64,000 bases of DNA, from the NCBI GenBank assembly GCA_021787035.1, contig JAJYMM010000138.1, positions 30,590 to 94,589 of the forward strand, read 5' to 3'. Below are positions 1 to 9,933 of this stretch, piece after piece (the first letter of the stretch is position 1; each line of letters begins with the position of its first letter). The DNA is from Actinomycetes bacterium (lineage in GTDB: Bacteria; Actinomycetota; Acidimicrobiia; Acidimicrobiales; Palsa-688). The notes under the pieces were generated by a model, which saw only the letters and a list, made by a program, of their open reading frames with translations, searched no databases and was not told the DNA's origin. Made by a program: the position numbers and the translations under genes.

Positions 1-1
1 A

Positions 2-412
2 GCCGGCACGCTCTCTGGCAACCCGGTCGCGACTGCGGCCGCGCTGGCGACCCTTTCCCTCTTAGACGAAGCGGCCTATGAGGAGCTCGCCTCCTACGCC
101 GGACGCCTGGGCGCCGGCCTGGCCGCTTTGGCACGCGAGGCCGGTCTGGAGGTCCAGGTACCCGTGGCGGGCCCACTTGTCGGCGTGTTCTTCGGCCCCG
201 GGCCCGTGCTCGACTACGAGGGAGCTCGGCGCTCGACGGAGAGCGGCCTGTATGCGCCTCTCATGAAGGGGTTATTGGAAAGGAATGTCGCGATCGCTCC
301 GGGCGCTTACGAGATCCTGTTCCCGAGCCTCGCCCACGGCGATAAAGACCTCCACGAGACCTTGGACGCCTTTTCGGAAGTAGCCGCCAAACTCGCCATG
401 ACCACAAACTAG
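2..412 (+). CDS. hemL: glutamate-1-semialdehyde 2,1-aminomutase, C-terminal part
   Basis: The reading frame is open from the left edge and ends in TAG, giving the last 136 residues of a PLP-dependent class III aminotransferase. It begins with AGTLSGNP, the conserved GT(L/F)SGNP segment of HemL, and ends with the family's EILFPSLAHGDKDL stretch, where HemL usually has FEA.F.S.AHT..D. HemL converts glutamate-1-semialdehyde to 5-aminolevulinate for heme. The lysine that binds PLP lies outside the window. The gene is convergent with the next one, 15 bp away. Another class III aminotransferase is possible but less likely. Confidence 0.82.
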   Translation, partial: AGTLSGNPVATAAALATLSLLDEAAYEELASYAGRLGAGLAALAREAGLEVQVPVAGPLVGVFFGPGPVLDYEGARRSTESGLYAPLMKGLLERNVAIAPGAYEILFPSLAHGDKDLHETLDAFSEVAAKLAMTTN

Positions 413-427
413 ATCTGAGGGCCCGCT

Positions 428-1729
428 TCAGCTGGACTGGCGGTCCTTGGCCCAAGCGATGACCGACATCGCCTTGTAAAGGGCCTCGGGCGGGCCGACC
501 TCGTCGGGGCGGAGCATATTGGACATGATCCGAAGCACCCACTCCATGATGGTCTTGTTGTGCATGCCCAAGGCGACGCATGCCCGCATCACGTCGGGAT
601 GGCTGATGGCCCCGACGAAGCGTCGTGCCACCTTGTAGTAGGGGCCATAGCGTGACTGGAGGCCGTCCTCGTAAAGGGTGAGGGCTGCAGGGTTGCCACT
701 CGAAAGCGCCTCGCCTAGCACGGAAGCGGCGAGGCGGCCAGTTTCGTACGCGTATGCGATCCCCTCGCCGTTGAACGGGTTGATCGTCCCAGCCGCATCG
801 CCGATCACCAGGTGGCTCTTCCCCGAGCGTGGCCCCACCGAAAGGCCCATCGGTAGGCGCCCCCCTGTCGGCGGCCCGAGGCTTGTTTCGGGCCTGACGC
901 CCCACTCCTCAGGCAGCATCTGGCAGAACGCGTCCATGAGACGGTTCGTGTTGGCGCCTTTCCAGATAGTGGACGTGCTGAGGAGGCCGACGCCTACGTT
1001 GATGCGCCCGTCGCCCAACGGGAACACCCACCCGTAACCGGGCACAGACCTCCCCTCGCTGTCGCGCACGTCGAGCCACGAGTCGATCCAGGGCTGGTCG
1101 TGCATACCAGAGGCCCAGTAACCGCGAAGCGCCATCCCTTGGGGGTACGTGCGCTGGCGCCGGTTGCCGAGCGCCCAACCGAAGCGTGAGTTGGCCCCGT
1201 CCGCGATCACTACATAGCGCGCTCGTATGTCGCCTCCCCGACCGCCTTCTCCCGAAGGCTTCAGGCGAGCGCCGAGGACGCGGCCATCCTCGACAATCGG
1301 TACGGCCTCTGTGTGCTCCCAGAGCGTCGCGCCGGCTTTAGTGGCGTGGGTCGCGACGAGCGCGTCGAGGTCTTTCCTAGTTACGACGTAACCGTGGCGC
1401 GGCAGCCCTGGCGTGTCTGGCCAGGCCATGGCGAGCGAACGCCCGAAGCCGTGCGAGCGCAGCCCTTGGTAGCGGTGGTGAGCAGACAGCTCGGCGGCGA
1501 GGCCCATGTCTTCTAGCTGGCGGACCGAACGCGGGGTGAGCCCATCCCCGCAGGTCTTCTCCCGAGGGAAGGCCTTCTTCTCGACGACGACAACTTCGTG
1601 GCCCGCCTTCGCCAACCAGTACGCGCATGAGGCGCCACCTGGGCCGGCACCGACAACCAGTACCTCGCAGCGCCGTTCCACACCCCGATCGTAGTGCGCT
1701 GTGCCCGTTCCCTGGCTGGCGTCCTCCAA
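428..1729 (-). CDS. geranylgeranyl reductase family FAD-dependent oxidoreductase
   Basis: This 433-residue flavoprotein has an N-terminal FAD-binding GAGPGG motif (residues 27-32), an acidic end of strand two (VVVEKKAFPREK), the family's CGDGLTPRSV segment, and a second FAD motif GDAAGTINPFNGEG near residue 310. These are hallmarks of the geranylgeranyl reductase family, which includes mycobacterial MenJ (saturates one isoprene of menaquinone) and archaeal lipid reductases. It is divergent from the complex I operon, which supports a role in making the menaquinone used by complex I; that is inference. A GTG at codon 17 (near 1681) is a credible alternative start because homology begins just after it. 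Confidence 0.8.
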   Translation of the reverse strand: MEDASQGTGTAHYDRGVERRCEVLVVGAGPGGASCAYWLAKAGHEVVVVEKKAFPREKTCGDGLTPRSVRQLEDMGLAAELSAHHRYQGLRSHGFGRSLAMAWPDTPGLPRHGYVVTRKDLDALVATHATKAGATLWEHTEAVPIVEDGRVLGARLKPSGEGGRGGDIRARYVVIADGANSRFGWALGNRRQRTYPQGMALRGYWASGMHDQPWIDSWLDVRDSEGRSVPGYGWVFPLGDGRINVGVGLLSTSTIWKGANTNRLMDAFCQMLPEEWGVRPETSLGPPTGGRLPMGLSVGPRSGKSHLVIGDAAGTINPFNGEGIAYAYETGRLAASVLGEALSSGNPAALTLYEDGLQSRYGPYYKVARRFVGAISHPDVMRACVALGMHNKTIMEWVLRIMSNMLRPDEVGPPEALYKAMSVIAWAKDRQSS

Positions 1730-1855
1730 AGGCGGGGCCCTTGCCGCTGGCGGGCGCCAAACCCGCGAGCGCCCACTCCCGCGCTGGGACCCGTTGCTTG
1801 GGCCGCGAGGGCCCAGCGTGTGCCCTTGCGCGCTTGGGTACTAGCGTGAAGAGCG

Positions 1856-2410
1856 ATGGACCAGTTCTTGCCCGTACTGCTCATGTTGGTCTTGGCCTTG
1901 GCGTTCGCCATCGGCTCCTTTGCCGCCTCCAAGATGCTCGGGCCAGGGAAGCACCTCAACGCCGCCAAGGTCGGGCCGTACGAGTCCGGTATCGCCCCCC
2001 GCCGTGAGCTGTCGCCTCGTTTCCCCGTTCGCTTTTACCTGGTAGCGATGATCTTCATCATCTTCGACATAGAGGTGGTCTTCCTCTACCCCTTCGCCGT
2101 CATCTTCCACCAGTTGTCGACCTTCGGCCTGGTCGAAATGGCCTCGTTTGCGCTGGTCGTGTTCATCGCCTTCGCCTACTTCGTGTCGGAGGGGGCCTTG
2201 GAATGGGGCCCAGGTAAGCGGCTCGGGACGCGGACGGGCGCCCCTGTCCCGCGCCCGCTCAATGCGACCGTGCGGCGGGTGGCCCGGCCGGGTACCCCGA
2301 CCTCGTTGCGCCAACCGGTTTTCACGGGCGGTGGAGAGGCGGAGCGCGAGGACGAAGAAATTGCGCCGGTTAGGATCGGCGCGAACAGCCCCGACGGAGA
2401 GGAGGGCTAA
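1856..2410 (+). CDS. nuoA: NADH-quinone oxidoreductase subunit A
   Basis: First gene of the complex I operon. NuoA is a small membrane subunit near the quinone cavity. Three hydrophobic helices are visible (about residues 5-27, 60-85, 90-112), with the family segment KVGPYESGI and the acidic [11 protein letters not shown] helix. The usual length is about 120 residues. This protein is 184 because it carries a polar, Arg/Pro-rich C-terminal tail of about 65 residues with no recognisable domain. The next gene, nuoB, starts 4 bp after its stop. Confidence 0.93.
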   Translation: MDQFLPVLLMLVLALAFAIGSFAASKMLGPGKHLNAAKVGPYESGIAPRRELSPRFPVRFYLVAMIFIIFDIEVVFLYPFAVIFHQLSTFGLVEMASFALVVFIAFAYFVSEGALEWGPGKRLGTRTGAPVPRPLNATVRRVARPGTPTSLRQPVFTGGGEAEREDEEIAPVRIGANSPDGEEG

Positions 2411-2414
2411 CTCG

Positions 2415-3032
2415 GTGGGCCTCGAGGATCTCAACCACAACTTCTTTACGGGCACGTTGGAGGAGGTCGTGAAGTGGGCGCGCGCATCGAGCTCCTGGGG
2501 CGCCAACTTCGGCCTCGCCTGCTGCGCGATCGAGATGATGGCGGCTGGGGCGGCCAACTTCGACCTCGCCCGTTTTGGCATGGAGGTTTTCCGGGCTTCG
2601 CCCCGCCAGGCGGACTTGATGATCGTGGCCGGGCGGGTCTCCCAAAAGATGGCCCCGGTGCTGCGCCAGGTCTACGACCAGATGATGGAGCCCAAGTGGG
2701 TGATCTCTATGGGCGTGTGTGCCTCGACGGGTGGGATGTTCAACAACTACGCGATCGTCCAGGGCGTGGACCAGGTGGTCCCAGTCGACGTCTATGCCCC
2801 CGGGTGCCCTCCTGGCCCTGAGACGCTCATCCATTCGATCATCACGCTCCACGAGAAAATTCGCCGCGGCGAGATCACCCGCCGGCGAGAGGTGACGGGC
2901 GCAGGGGCGGGGATCCACTTGGAGGAGGTCCGTTCCCGCCGGGCGGCCCCAGCTAGGGTGCCGGTATCGGCGGGGGTACCAGCATCGGCGGGGGCACCAG
3001 CATCGGCGGGCGCAGAGGCAGAGCACCGGTGA
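2415..3032 (+). CDS. nuoB: NADH-quinone oxidoreductase subunit B
   Basis: NuoB carries the last iron-sulfur cluster (N2) before quinone. The four ligands are visible: the adjacent cysteines C36-C37 (LACCAIE), C102 (GVCASTGG) and C131 (PGCPPGPE). The GTG start is chosen because it follows a purine-rich GGAGAGGAGGG element and falls just after the nuoA stop; the frame is open further upstream inside nuoA. The C-terminal 30 residues are an Ala/Pro/Gly repeat tail (unit PASAGA) encoded by three 18-bp units, which is not part of the NuoB fold. Confidence 0.94.
   Translation: MGLEDLNHNFFTGTLEEVVKWARASSSWGANFGLACCAIEMMAAGAANFDLARFGMEVFRASPRQADLMIVAGRVSQKMAPVLRQVYDQMMEPKWVISMGVCASTGGMFNNYAIVQGVDQVVPVDVYAPGCPPGPETLIHSIITLHEKIRRGEITRRREVTGAGAGIHLEEVRSRRAAPARVPVSAGVPASAGAPASAGAEAEHR
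2959..3012 (+). repeat. three 18-bp tandem units at the 3' end of nuoB
   Basis: Units start at 2959, 2977 and 2995 and differ by a few bases. They encode [12 protein letters not shown] and APASAG-like blocks in frame, just before the nuoB stop. Confidence 0.85.
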
Positions 3033-3619
3033 GCGAGGCTTCAGGAAGGGGGCCTGAAGGAGGGGCCCCGGACCAGGCGGCTGCTGGGAGCGCCGGGACG
3101 GCTGAGGAAGCTCTGGCCGGGGAGGACCAAGGGAGCCCTGGCACGGGGGGTCAACAGCTCCTTCACGGCTGCCCCGTCACGGAGGTCTCCGGGCAGCGCT
3201 CGGTCCACATCGACGCCAAGGGCTACTTGGCATTGATGGAGGCCCTCTACAGGGACGGTTTCGAAGCGTGCATGGGGGTGACGGGCGTGGACTACATGGA
3301 CCACCCGGGCCGGTCACTGCCCGATGGCGTGAAGCCCGAGCGCTTCGAGGTCGTCGCCGAGCTCGTCTCGTTCTCACGCCGCGAGAGGCTCAGGGTCCGC
3401 TGCCAGGTGCCGGCGGACGACCCCGTCGTGCCCAGTCTCTTCGACCTGTGGCCGGGCGTCGAGGCACACGAGCGTGAGACATTCGACATGTTCGGTGTCC
3501 GTTTCGCCGACCATCCCGACCTGACCAGGATCCTCATGCCCGAGGACTGGGAGGGTCACCCGCTTCGCAAGGACTACCCGACCGGCGCTGTACCAGTGCG
3601 GTTCAAGGAGGTGCCGTGA
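3029..3619 (+). CDS. nuoC: NADH-quinone oxidoreductase subunit C
   Basis: NuoC (30-kDa subunit) sits in the peripheral arm next to NuoD. The signature near residues 150-185 is clear: [21 protein letters not shown] followed by [13 protein letters not shown]. The GTG start overlaps the nuoB stop (GTGA). The first 45 residues are Gly/Pro/Glu-rich with no family homology, so a later start cannot be excluded, although no better ribosome site is seen. The stop overlaps nuoD by four bases, implying translational coupling. Confidence 0.93.
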   Translation: MSEASGRGPEGGAPDQAAAGSAGTAEEALAGEDQGSPGTGGQQLLHGCPVTEVSGQRSVHIDAKGYLALMEALYRDGFEACMGVTGVDYMDHPGRSLPDGVKPERFEVVAELVSFSRRERLRVRCQVPADDPVVPSLFDLWPGVEAHERETFDMFGVRFADHPDLTRILMPEDWEGHPLRKDYPTGAVPVRFKEVP

Positions 3620-4956
3620 CCGCGGTTGACATGCGCGAGCTGCTCAAGGCCAAGACTTCCGAGGGTGCCCAGGAGATGCTGGCACGCAACGAGGAGTCTG
3701 TCCGCGAGCTACGAAACGAGAGCGGTGGGGTCCTCCGGCTCCCCGAGGGCGTCGCCCTCGACTACAGCGACATCGACTACGAGTCCCCCGACGACGAGAC
3801 CATGATCCTCAACCTCGGGCCGAGCCACCCTTCGACTCACGGCGTGCTTCGCGTGATGGTCGAGATACGCGGCGAGCAGGTGCTTCGCACTAAGCCCGTG
3901 ATCGGCTACCTGCACACGGGGATGGAAAAAACCGGGGAAGAGCTCATGTACCACCAGGGCTCCACCAACGTCACGCGGATGGACTACCTCTCACCCTTTT
4001 TCAACGAGCTTGCGTTCTCGCTTTCGGTGGAGAAGCTCGCCGGTGTGGACGTGCCCGACCGCGCGGGTTGGATCCGGATGCTCATGTGCGAGCTCAACCG
4101 CATCGCGTCGCACCTCTTGTGGTTGGCGACCAATGGGGCGGACCTCGGAGCGCTCAACATGCTCGTTTATGGTTGGCGCGACCGTGAGCTCCTCCTCACC
4201 TTCTTCGAGAAGGTGACGGGACTGCGGATGAACCACAACTACATCCGCCCCGGCGGAGTTGCGGCGGACCTGCCCGACGGGTGGAGGGACGACGTCAACG
4301 CGATCTGCGACGTGGTGCTGGCGCGCATGGACGAGTACGACAACCTCTTGACCGGCCAGCCAGTCCTACAAAACCGTATGGACGGGGTGGGCGCTCTCGA
4401 TGCCGCAACTGCAATAGGGCTCGGCCTGAGCGGGCCGCTCCTGCGTTCGACCGGCGTCGCCTACGACGTACGCAGGGACTTCCCGTACTTGTTCTACGAA
4501 CAGGTTGACTTCGACGTGATCGTTGGCACAGGTGGGGACTGCTGGGACCGCTATGCGATCCGGGTCAACGAGATCCGCGAGGCCGTGCGCATAGTCCGCC
4601 AGGTCGTGAAGGCCATGCCGAAAGGCGACTACCGCGCCCAGGACAAGAAGTTCACCCCGCCACCTCGCAACCGTATAGACGAGTCGATGGAAGCGCTCAT
4701 CCACCACTTCAAGCTCTTCACCCAAGGCTTCAGGGTGGCCCCCGGAGACGCCTACGTCCCCGTCGAGTCGGCTCGGGGCGAGCTCGGCTGCTACATCGTC
4801 TCCGACGGCACCTCGCGGCCCTACCGGCTCCACGTGCGGGCTCCATCGTTTACCAACCTCCAGGCCCTAGCCCCGATGGCACGGGGAGGGTTCATCCCTG
4901 ACGTCATCGCCTGCATATCGAGCATCGACCCCGTTCTTGGGGACGTAGACCGCTGA
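3616..4956 (+). CDS. nuoD: NADH-quinone oxidoreductase subunit D
   Basis: The 49-kDa subunit forms the quinone-reduction site with NuoB and descends from the [NiFe]-hydrogenase large subunit. Family landmarks are present: LNLGPSHPSTHGVLR near residue 70, GYLHTGMEK, the NYIRPGGVAADLP segment, and the C-terminal RLHVRAPSF...ALAPMARG...DVIACISSIDPVLGDVDR. Length (446) is slightly more than usual because of a charged N-terminal extension of about 50 residues. The GTG start overlaps nuoC by 4 bp. Confidence 0.95.
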   Translation: MTAVDMRELLKAKTSEGAQEMLARNEESVRELRNESGGVLRLPEGVALDYSDIDYESPDDETMILNLGPSHPSTHGVLRVMVEIRGEQVLRTKPVIGYLHTGMEKTGEELMYHQGSTNVTRMDYLSPFFNELAFSLSVEKLAGVDVPDRAGWIRMLMCELNRIASHLLWLATNGADLGALNMLVYGWRDRELLLTFFEKVTGLRMNHNYIRPGGVAADLPDGWRDDVNAICDVVLARMDEYDNLLTGQPVLQNRMDGVGALDAATAIGLGLSGPLLRSTGVAYDVRRDFPYLFYEQVDFDVIVGTGGDCWDRYAIRVNEIREAVRIVRQVVKAMPKGDYRAQDKKFTPPPRNRIDESMEALIHHFKLFTQGFRVAPGDAYVPVESARGELGCYIVSDGTSRPYRLHVRAPSFTNLQALAPMARGGFIPDVIACISSIDPVLGDVDR

Positions 4957-5064
4957 TGAGGACCCGCGAGGGCAGCCACCAGGGCGCCGAAGCCGGCCTC
5001 CCAATGGGGTGCCCGAGCCAGCCGATTGGGCCCGGCGTGGTCACTTAGGCCAAAATCAGTTATC

Positions 5065-5721
5065 GTGCCCCACCTGACCGAGGACAACCTAGAGCGAGCC
5101 CGATCGCTCGTTGCCCTCTACCCGGATAAGCGTTCCGCGCTCATCCCGATCCTGCACCTCGTCCAGGAGCAGGACGGGTATGTCTCCCCCGAGGGCATCC
5201 ACGACGCAGCCGAACTGCTCGGGCTCACGCCCGCCGAGGTGCGGGGTACGGCGAGCTTTTACGACATGTTCCACTTGGAGCCTGTCGGCAAGTACGTGGT
5301 GGCCGTCTGCACCAACATCGCCTGCATGCTGGCGGGCGCCTACGAGCTGCTCGAGCACATCGAAGAGAGCCTCGGCACCCATCCGGGCGGGACGACCGAC
5401 GACGGGGCCTTCACCCTGGAGGACGCCGAATGCCTGGCGCTGTGCGGCAACGCGCCCTGCGTAACTGTCAACTGGCGCTATTTCGGGGATATGACCCCTG
5501 AGCGTTGGGATTCTCTCGCCGAGGATCTGCGCGCGGGGCGCCTTGAAGGCGAGGTCCCGCCGCATGGCACCTTGTGCCGCGTGCGACGCTCGGTTGGCCT
5601 CGTCGCCAGCGGTGGCGCCGGGGCGCCAGCCAGCCCGGTCACGGCTATCGACGTGACGACCTCCCGGACCACGCCCGCAGCCCAGAGTACTGTCCTCCCG
5701 GAAGGAGGTGGTGGGTCGTGA
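5065..5721 (+). CDS. nuoE: NADH-quinone oxidoreductase subunit E
   Basis: The 24-kDa thioredoxin-like subunit binds cluster N1a. The C-x4-C ligands (CTNIAC) and the later C-x3-C pair (CLALC) are both present, plus PEGIHDAAELLGLTPAEV near the N-terminus. The GTG start is chosen because homology begins right there; a TTG at 5026 in the same frame is the main alternative. The 108 bp between nuoD and this start is the largest gap inside the operon and holds no recognisable element. A Thr/Pro/Gly-rich tail of about 45 residues follows the conserved fold. The stop overlaps nuoF. Confidence 0.92.
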   Translation: MPHLTEDNLERARSLVALYPDKRSALIPILHLVQEQDGYVSPEGIHDAAELLGLTPAEVRGTASFYDMFHLEPVGKYVVAVCTNIACMLAGAYELLEHIEESLGTHPGGTTDDGAFTLEDAECLALCGNAPCVTVNWRYFGDMTPERWDSLAEDLRAGRLEGEVPPHGTLCRVRRSVGLVASGGAGAPASPVTAIDVTTSRTTPAAQSTVLPEGGGGS

Positions 5722-7055
5722 CGGCGGGGCTCAGGCCGCAGGTTGTTACATCGCGCTTTGGCATGCCCGAGAGCTGGACGCTTCGCGCCTACTTGCAGAG
5801 CGACGGGTACAAGGGTCTGCGCAAGGCTCTTACGATGTCGCCCGAGGAGGTCCACAAGGCGACGCTTGACTCGTCCATTTTGGGCCGAGGAGGCGCCGGC
5901 TTCGACGCCGGGCGCAAGTGGGGGATGCTCCGGAAGGCCGAGCCCGTTTACCTCGTGGTAAACGGGGACGAAAGCGAGCCGGCGACCTTCAAGGACCACG
6001 CTTTGATCGAGGCCGACCCGCACCAGCTGATCGAGGGGGCGCTCATATGCGCTTACGCGATCCACGCGGCGCGGGTGTTCATCTACATACGCGGTGAGAT
6101 GGCACTTGGCCTCGAGCGGGTGCAGGCCGCCCTCAACGAGGCGTACGAGTACGGCGCGGTCGGCGCGGACATCTTCGGTTCTGGGTTCTCGGTAGATATT
6201 GTCGTGCACCCCGGCGCCGGCGCCTACATCTGCGGTGACGAGACGGCGCTCCTCGAGAGCCTTGAGGGAAAGCGCGGTTTCCCGCGGATAAAGCCGCCCA
6301 ACTACCCGGCAGCGATCGGTGTCTACGGGGCCCCGACAGTAGTCAACAACGTGGAGACCCTTTCCAACCTCGCGTTCATCATGAGAAACGGGAGCGAGGC
6401 GTTCCACGCCCTGGGCGAGGGGGCTTCGCGTGGCACCAAGGTCATGGCTCTTTCTGGCCACGTTCGCCGGCCCGGCAATTACGAGCTCGTCTTCGCCGAC
6501 ACCACGTTCCGCGACCTCATCTTCGACCCGGCGCTCGGCGGGGGCTTGAGGGACGACCGTGAGCTCAAGTTCTTCATACCGGGAGGCGCGTCGGCGCCGT
6601 GGTTCGGCCCAGAGCACCTTGACGTGCCCCTGGCCAACGAGAAGATCGCAGAGGCCGGCTCCATGGCCGGTTCGGGCGCCGTGACCGTGATGGACGTGAC
6701 GGCCTGTCCCGTGCGGTCCGCTTGGCGCTTAAGCCGTTTCTTCCATCGCGAATCGTGCGGCCAGTGCACGCCGTGCCGGGAGGGTTCGGGTTGGGTGGAC
6801 AAGGTGATGCGCCGCCTAGAGGATGGCAATGGCCGTGAGTCCGACCTTGACCTCCTCATGGACATCTGTGACAACATCTCGCCGGGGGTCCACTGGCCAC
6901 CGGCGCAAACGACGATCTGCCCCCTGGGCCCGTCGATCCCGAGCTCGGTGGCCTGGGGCATCCGGATGTTCAGGGACGACTTCTTGGAGCACGTCCGCCT
7001 GGGGCACTGCCCCTTCCCGCCCGACCGCCTCCGTACAAGCCTTGCGCACGCCTGA
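5718..7055 (+). CDS. nuoF: NADH-quinone oxidoreductase subunit F
   Basis: NuoF is the NADH-oxidising subunit holding FMN and cluster N3. Visible motifs are the NADH site GRGGAGFDAGRKWG, the FMN-contact region NGDESEPATFKDH, the CGDETALLESLEGKRG segment, and the cluster ligands CGQCTPCREG with a fourth cysteine (TICPLG) about 40 residues on. The GTG start lies in a GTGA overlap with the nuoE stop and is followed at once by family homology. Length is 445 residues, normal for the family. Confidence 0.95.
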   Translation: MTAGLRPQVVTSRFGMPESWTLRAYLQSDGYKGLRKALTMSPEEVHKATLDSSILGRGGAGFDAGRKWGMLRKAEPVYLVVNGDESEPATFKDHALIEADPHQLIEGALICAYAIHAARVFIYIRGEMALGLERVQAALNEAYEYGAVGADIFGSGFSVDIVVHPGAGAYICGDETALLESLEGKRGFPRIKPPNYPAAIGVYGAPTVVNNVETLSNLAFIMRNGSEAFHALGEGASRGTKVMALSGHVRRPGNYELVFADTTFRDLIFDPALGGGLRDDRELKFFIPGGASAPWFGPEHLDVPLANEKIAEAGSMAGSGAVTVMDVTACPVRSAWRLSRFFHRESCGQCTPCREGSGWVDKVMRRLEDGNGRESDLDLLMDICDNISPGVHWPPAQTTICPLGPSIPSSVAWGIRMFRDDFLEHVRLGHCPFPPDRLRTSLAHA

Positions 7056-7062
7056 GAACCCC

Positions 7063-9933
7063 ATGCCCGACAACCCACCTACCGTAAACATCACCGTCGA
7101 TGGCCGGCCGGTAGCCGCTCGCGCCGGCGAGCTGCTGATCGCGGCAGCCGAGCGGGCCGGGATCTACATCCCGCGCTTTTGTTACCACCCGCGGATGGAC
7201 CCCGTCGGCATGTGCCGGATGTGCCTCGTCGAACTGAAAGGCCCGCGCGGCTACAGCCTCCAGCCGGCGTGCTACTTCCCGGTGGCCGAGGGTATGGAAG
7301 TGCTGACGGAGAGCCCGGCGGTCAAAAAGGCTCAAGACGGGGTGCTCGAGTTCCTGCTCATAAATCATCCCCTCGACTGCCCCGTCTGCGATAAGGGCGG
7401 CGAGTGCCCGTTGCAGGACCAGACTCTCGCGTACGGGCCGGGCGAGACCCGCTTTATAGAAGAAAAGCGCCACTGGGACAAACCGGTGCCGATCTCGCCG
7501 CTCGTGCTCATCGACCGGGAGCGCTGCATACAGTGCGCGCGCTGCACACGGTTCGCCGAAGAGGTCGCCGGCGAGGCTGGCATCGACTTTGCCGGGAGGG
7601 GCGACACCACCGAGGTCGCCAACTACCCGGGCGAACCTTACAGCTCAAATTTCAGCGGCAATGTGGTGCAGATCTGCCCGGTGGGTGCGCTGCTTGCCAA
7701 GCCGTACCGTTTTAGGGCCCGCCCCTGGGACTTGGAGCAGGTCGAGACCACGTGCACGATGTGCGCCCTCGGCTGCCGGGTGGTTGCCCAGTCGAGCGCC
7801 GACGAGGTCGTGCGGTTCCTTGGCGTCGACAGCGACCCAGTCAACTGGGGCTGGCTCTGTGACAAAGGACGCTTCTTGCACGAGGCTCTAAACAGCCCTC
7901 GCCGGCTTTCGGAGCCGCTCGTGCGCCAGGCCGCCGGTTCTCGGAACGGCCTTGGGGACGGTTCTGGGGAAGGTGGCACCGAGCTCGTGGCGGGTAGCTG
8001 GTCTGAAGCGCTCTCGGCGGTGACGGCGAGCCTTAGCGGGGCCTCGGGGGCCAGGGTTGGCGTGATAGGCGGGGCGAGGCTGCCCAATGAAGACGCCTAC
8101 GTATGGTCGAAGCTGGCCCGCAGCGTGATCGGCACCAACAATATCGACGCCCAGCTCGGTGACGGGCTGCCTGCCGGCCTCGTCGCCGGTCTTCCACGTG
8201 CCACGATCGACGAGGCGTGTGGCGCCGCTTTGGTCCTGCTCGCGGCGCCGGACCTGAAAGAGGAGCTCCCCGTGCTCTACCTGCGCCTGCGCCACGCGGC
8301 ACGGCAGGGCGCGCTGAAGCTCGTCGAGCTGTCGCCGGTTGCCACTGGCCTCACTGAGCTTTGTTCAAAGAGCTTGCGTTACCGGCCAGGCGAGATAGCG
8401 GCCGTCGCGAGAGCCCTTTGCTCGGGAGGCCCCGTCACGTCCGACGTCGCCGGTATCTCGCAGGCCGAGGTCGAGGCGGCCCGAGGGCTCATTGCTGGCG
8501 CCGTTGTGGGCGGCACCGGCGAAGCTGGCACATCGGCCCCCGCCGACCCCGTGCCAGGGTCCAAGGTGGTCGTGGTGCTCGGGCGGCCTTCCCTCGCTGA
8601 GTCCCCTGCCGGCGTGTCCCAAGCAGCGCTCGCCCTTGCCGGACTTCCCGGCGTGGCTTTCCTCCCCGCCCTCAGGCGTTCTAACGTCCACGGGGCCATC
8701 GATTTTGGGCTTGACCCAGGGCTCTTGCCCGGACGGGTCGGCTTGCAGGAGGGGAAGGAATGGTTCGAGCACCACTGGGGGGCAGTGCCATCGGAGCCGG
8801 GCCTGTCGACCTTGGCAATGCTCGACCGGGCCGCGGCTGGGCGTATGGACGTGCTGATCCTCCTTGGCGCCGACCCCGTTTCTGACTGCCCCGACAAGGA
8901 ACTGGCCTGCCGGGCGCTCGAAAGGGCTCGCTTCGTCGTCGCTATCGACGCCTTCGAGACGGCCAGCACCGCTTATGCGGACGTAGTGCTTCCTGCGGCT
9001 ATCTACACAGAGCGCCACGGCAGCTTTACGAACATCGAGGGCCGTGTCAGCTGGCTTGGCCAGAAAGTCACCCCGCCCGGTACCGCCAGGCCGGACTGGA
9101 TGATCGCCGTCGACATCGCTTCGCGCCTCGGGCGCGACCTCGGAGCAGGCTCGATCGGTGGCATTTGGGCTGAGATCCGCCGTGTATCGTCGCTCCACGC
9201 GGGCATCGACCAAGAGTTCTTGATGTCGTCACGGGGCCGCGACGGCGTCGTGGCGGCCGCCCGCGCCACGCTGGCCCCGGCGGAGGTCGCGCCGCTTGAC
9301 CCGATGGCCGCGCACGGCATCATGTCGGCGGAGCTACACCCGATGCCCCCCCAGGCCGTTGTTGCCATGAAGGCTTTGCCTGTCAACGGGGAGCGACTTT
9401 CAATTGGTGGGGGCACGGGCGCGAGAGGGGCGACCAGTGAAAGCTCTGGAGAGGCTTTCCCGGCGCCGGCGGCGCCCCGTCCACTCGGCTTGGCGGACCT
9501 CGAAGCTGCTGGTAGCACTGGCCTGCCGGCGCCGGCGGCACGCCCGGTCTCCAGTGCCTCACCGCCAGCCGGTCACTCCCTCCGCCTCGTCGCCCGCCGG
9601 ACGATGTGGGACGCGGGCACTCTTGTGCAAGAGTCTCCTTCTGTGAATGGGCTGCACCCCCAGCTGGCGGTCTCGGTCCACCCCGACGACCTCGCCCGCC
9701 TCCAGGTCTCGCCCGCCCAAGCGGCCAACGCGGAAGTTGCCACCAAGGCGCTTAGGCTGACCTCGCGAAAGGGTAGCCTTGTCGCCCCCGCGGTTGCGGA
9801 CCCCAGGGTGCTCCCGGGGACGGCGGTCGTGCCCTTCAATCTCCCCGGAGGCGGTGCTGGCGGCCTCGTCGACGCGGCGGCCGACTGGACCGAGGTCACC
9901 GCAGAGGTCGTGGAAGTGACGGGGGGCCAGTGA
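7063..9933 (+). CDS. nuoG: NADH-quinone oxidoreductase subunit G
   Basis: This 956-residue subunit of the NADH module has an N-terminal [2Fe-2S] ferredoxin domain (FCYHPRMDPVGMCRMC and a following cysteine), the His-Cys3 cluster region HPLDCPVCDKGGECPLQD, a CIQCARC/CPVGAL [4Fe-4S] ligand set, and an N7-type set TCTMCALGC with a later cysteine in GWLCDKG. A molybdopterin-oxidoreductase-like domain fills the rest. The ATG at 7063 is chosen because homology starts there; the frame is open upstream into nuoF. An Ala/Pro/Gly linker near residues 780-850 precedes a C-terminal molybdopterin-dinucleotide-binding-like fold. Confidence 0.94.
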   Translation: MPDNPPTVNITVDGRPVAARAGELLIAAAERAGIYIPRFCYHPRMDPVGMCRMCLVELKGPRGYSLQPACYFPVAEGMEVLTESPAVKKAQDGVLEFLLINHPLDCPVCDKGGECPLQDQTLAYGPGETRFIEEKRHWDKPVPISPLVLIDRERCIQCARCTRFAEEVAGEAGIDFAGRGDTTEVANYPGEPYSSNFSGNVVQICPVGALLAKPYRFRARPWDLEQVETTCTMCALGCRVVAQSSADEVVRFLGVDSDPVNWGWLCDKGRFLHEALNSPRRLSEPLVRQAAGSRNGLGDGSGEGGTELVAGSWSEALSAVTASLSGASGARVGVIGGARLPNEDAYVWSKLARSVIGTNNIDAQLGDGLPAGLVAGLPRATIDEACGAALVLLAAPDLKEELPVLYLRLRHAARQGALKLVELSPVATGLTELCSKSLRYRPGEIAAVARALCSGGPVTSDVAGISQAEVEAARGLIAGAVVGGTGEAGTSAPADPVPGSKVVVVLGRPSLAESPAGVSQAALALAGLPGVAFLPALRRSNVHGAIDFGLDPGLLPGRVGLQEGKEWFEHHWGAVPSEPGLSTLAMLDRAAAGRMDVLILLGADPVSDCPDKELACRALERARFVVAIDAFETASTAYADVVLPAAIYTERHGSFTNIEGRVSWLGQKVTPPGTARPDWMIAVDIASRLGRDLGAGSIGGIWAEIRRVSSLHAGIDQEFLMSSRGRDGVVAAARATLAPAEVAPLDPMAAHGIMSAELHPMPPQAVVAMKALPVNGERLSIGGGTGARGATSESSGEAFPAPAAPRPLGLADLEAAGSTGLPAPAARPVSSASPPAGHSLRLVARRTMWDAGTLVQESPSVNGLHPQLAVSVHPDDLARLQVSPAQAANAEVATKALRLTSRKGSLVAPAVADPRVLPGTAVVPFNLPGGGAGGLVDAAADWTEVTAEVVEVTGGQ

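Noticed and set aside
5478..6617. 379-codon minus-strand frame opposite nuoE/nuoF
   Set aside because: Complete overlap with two well-identified genes and no recognisable domain.
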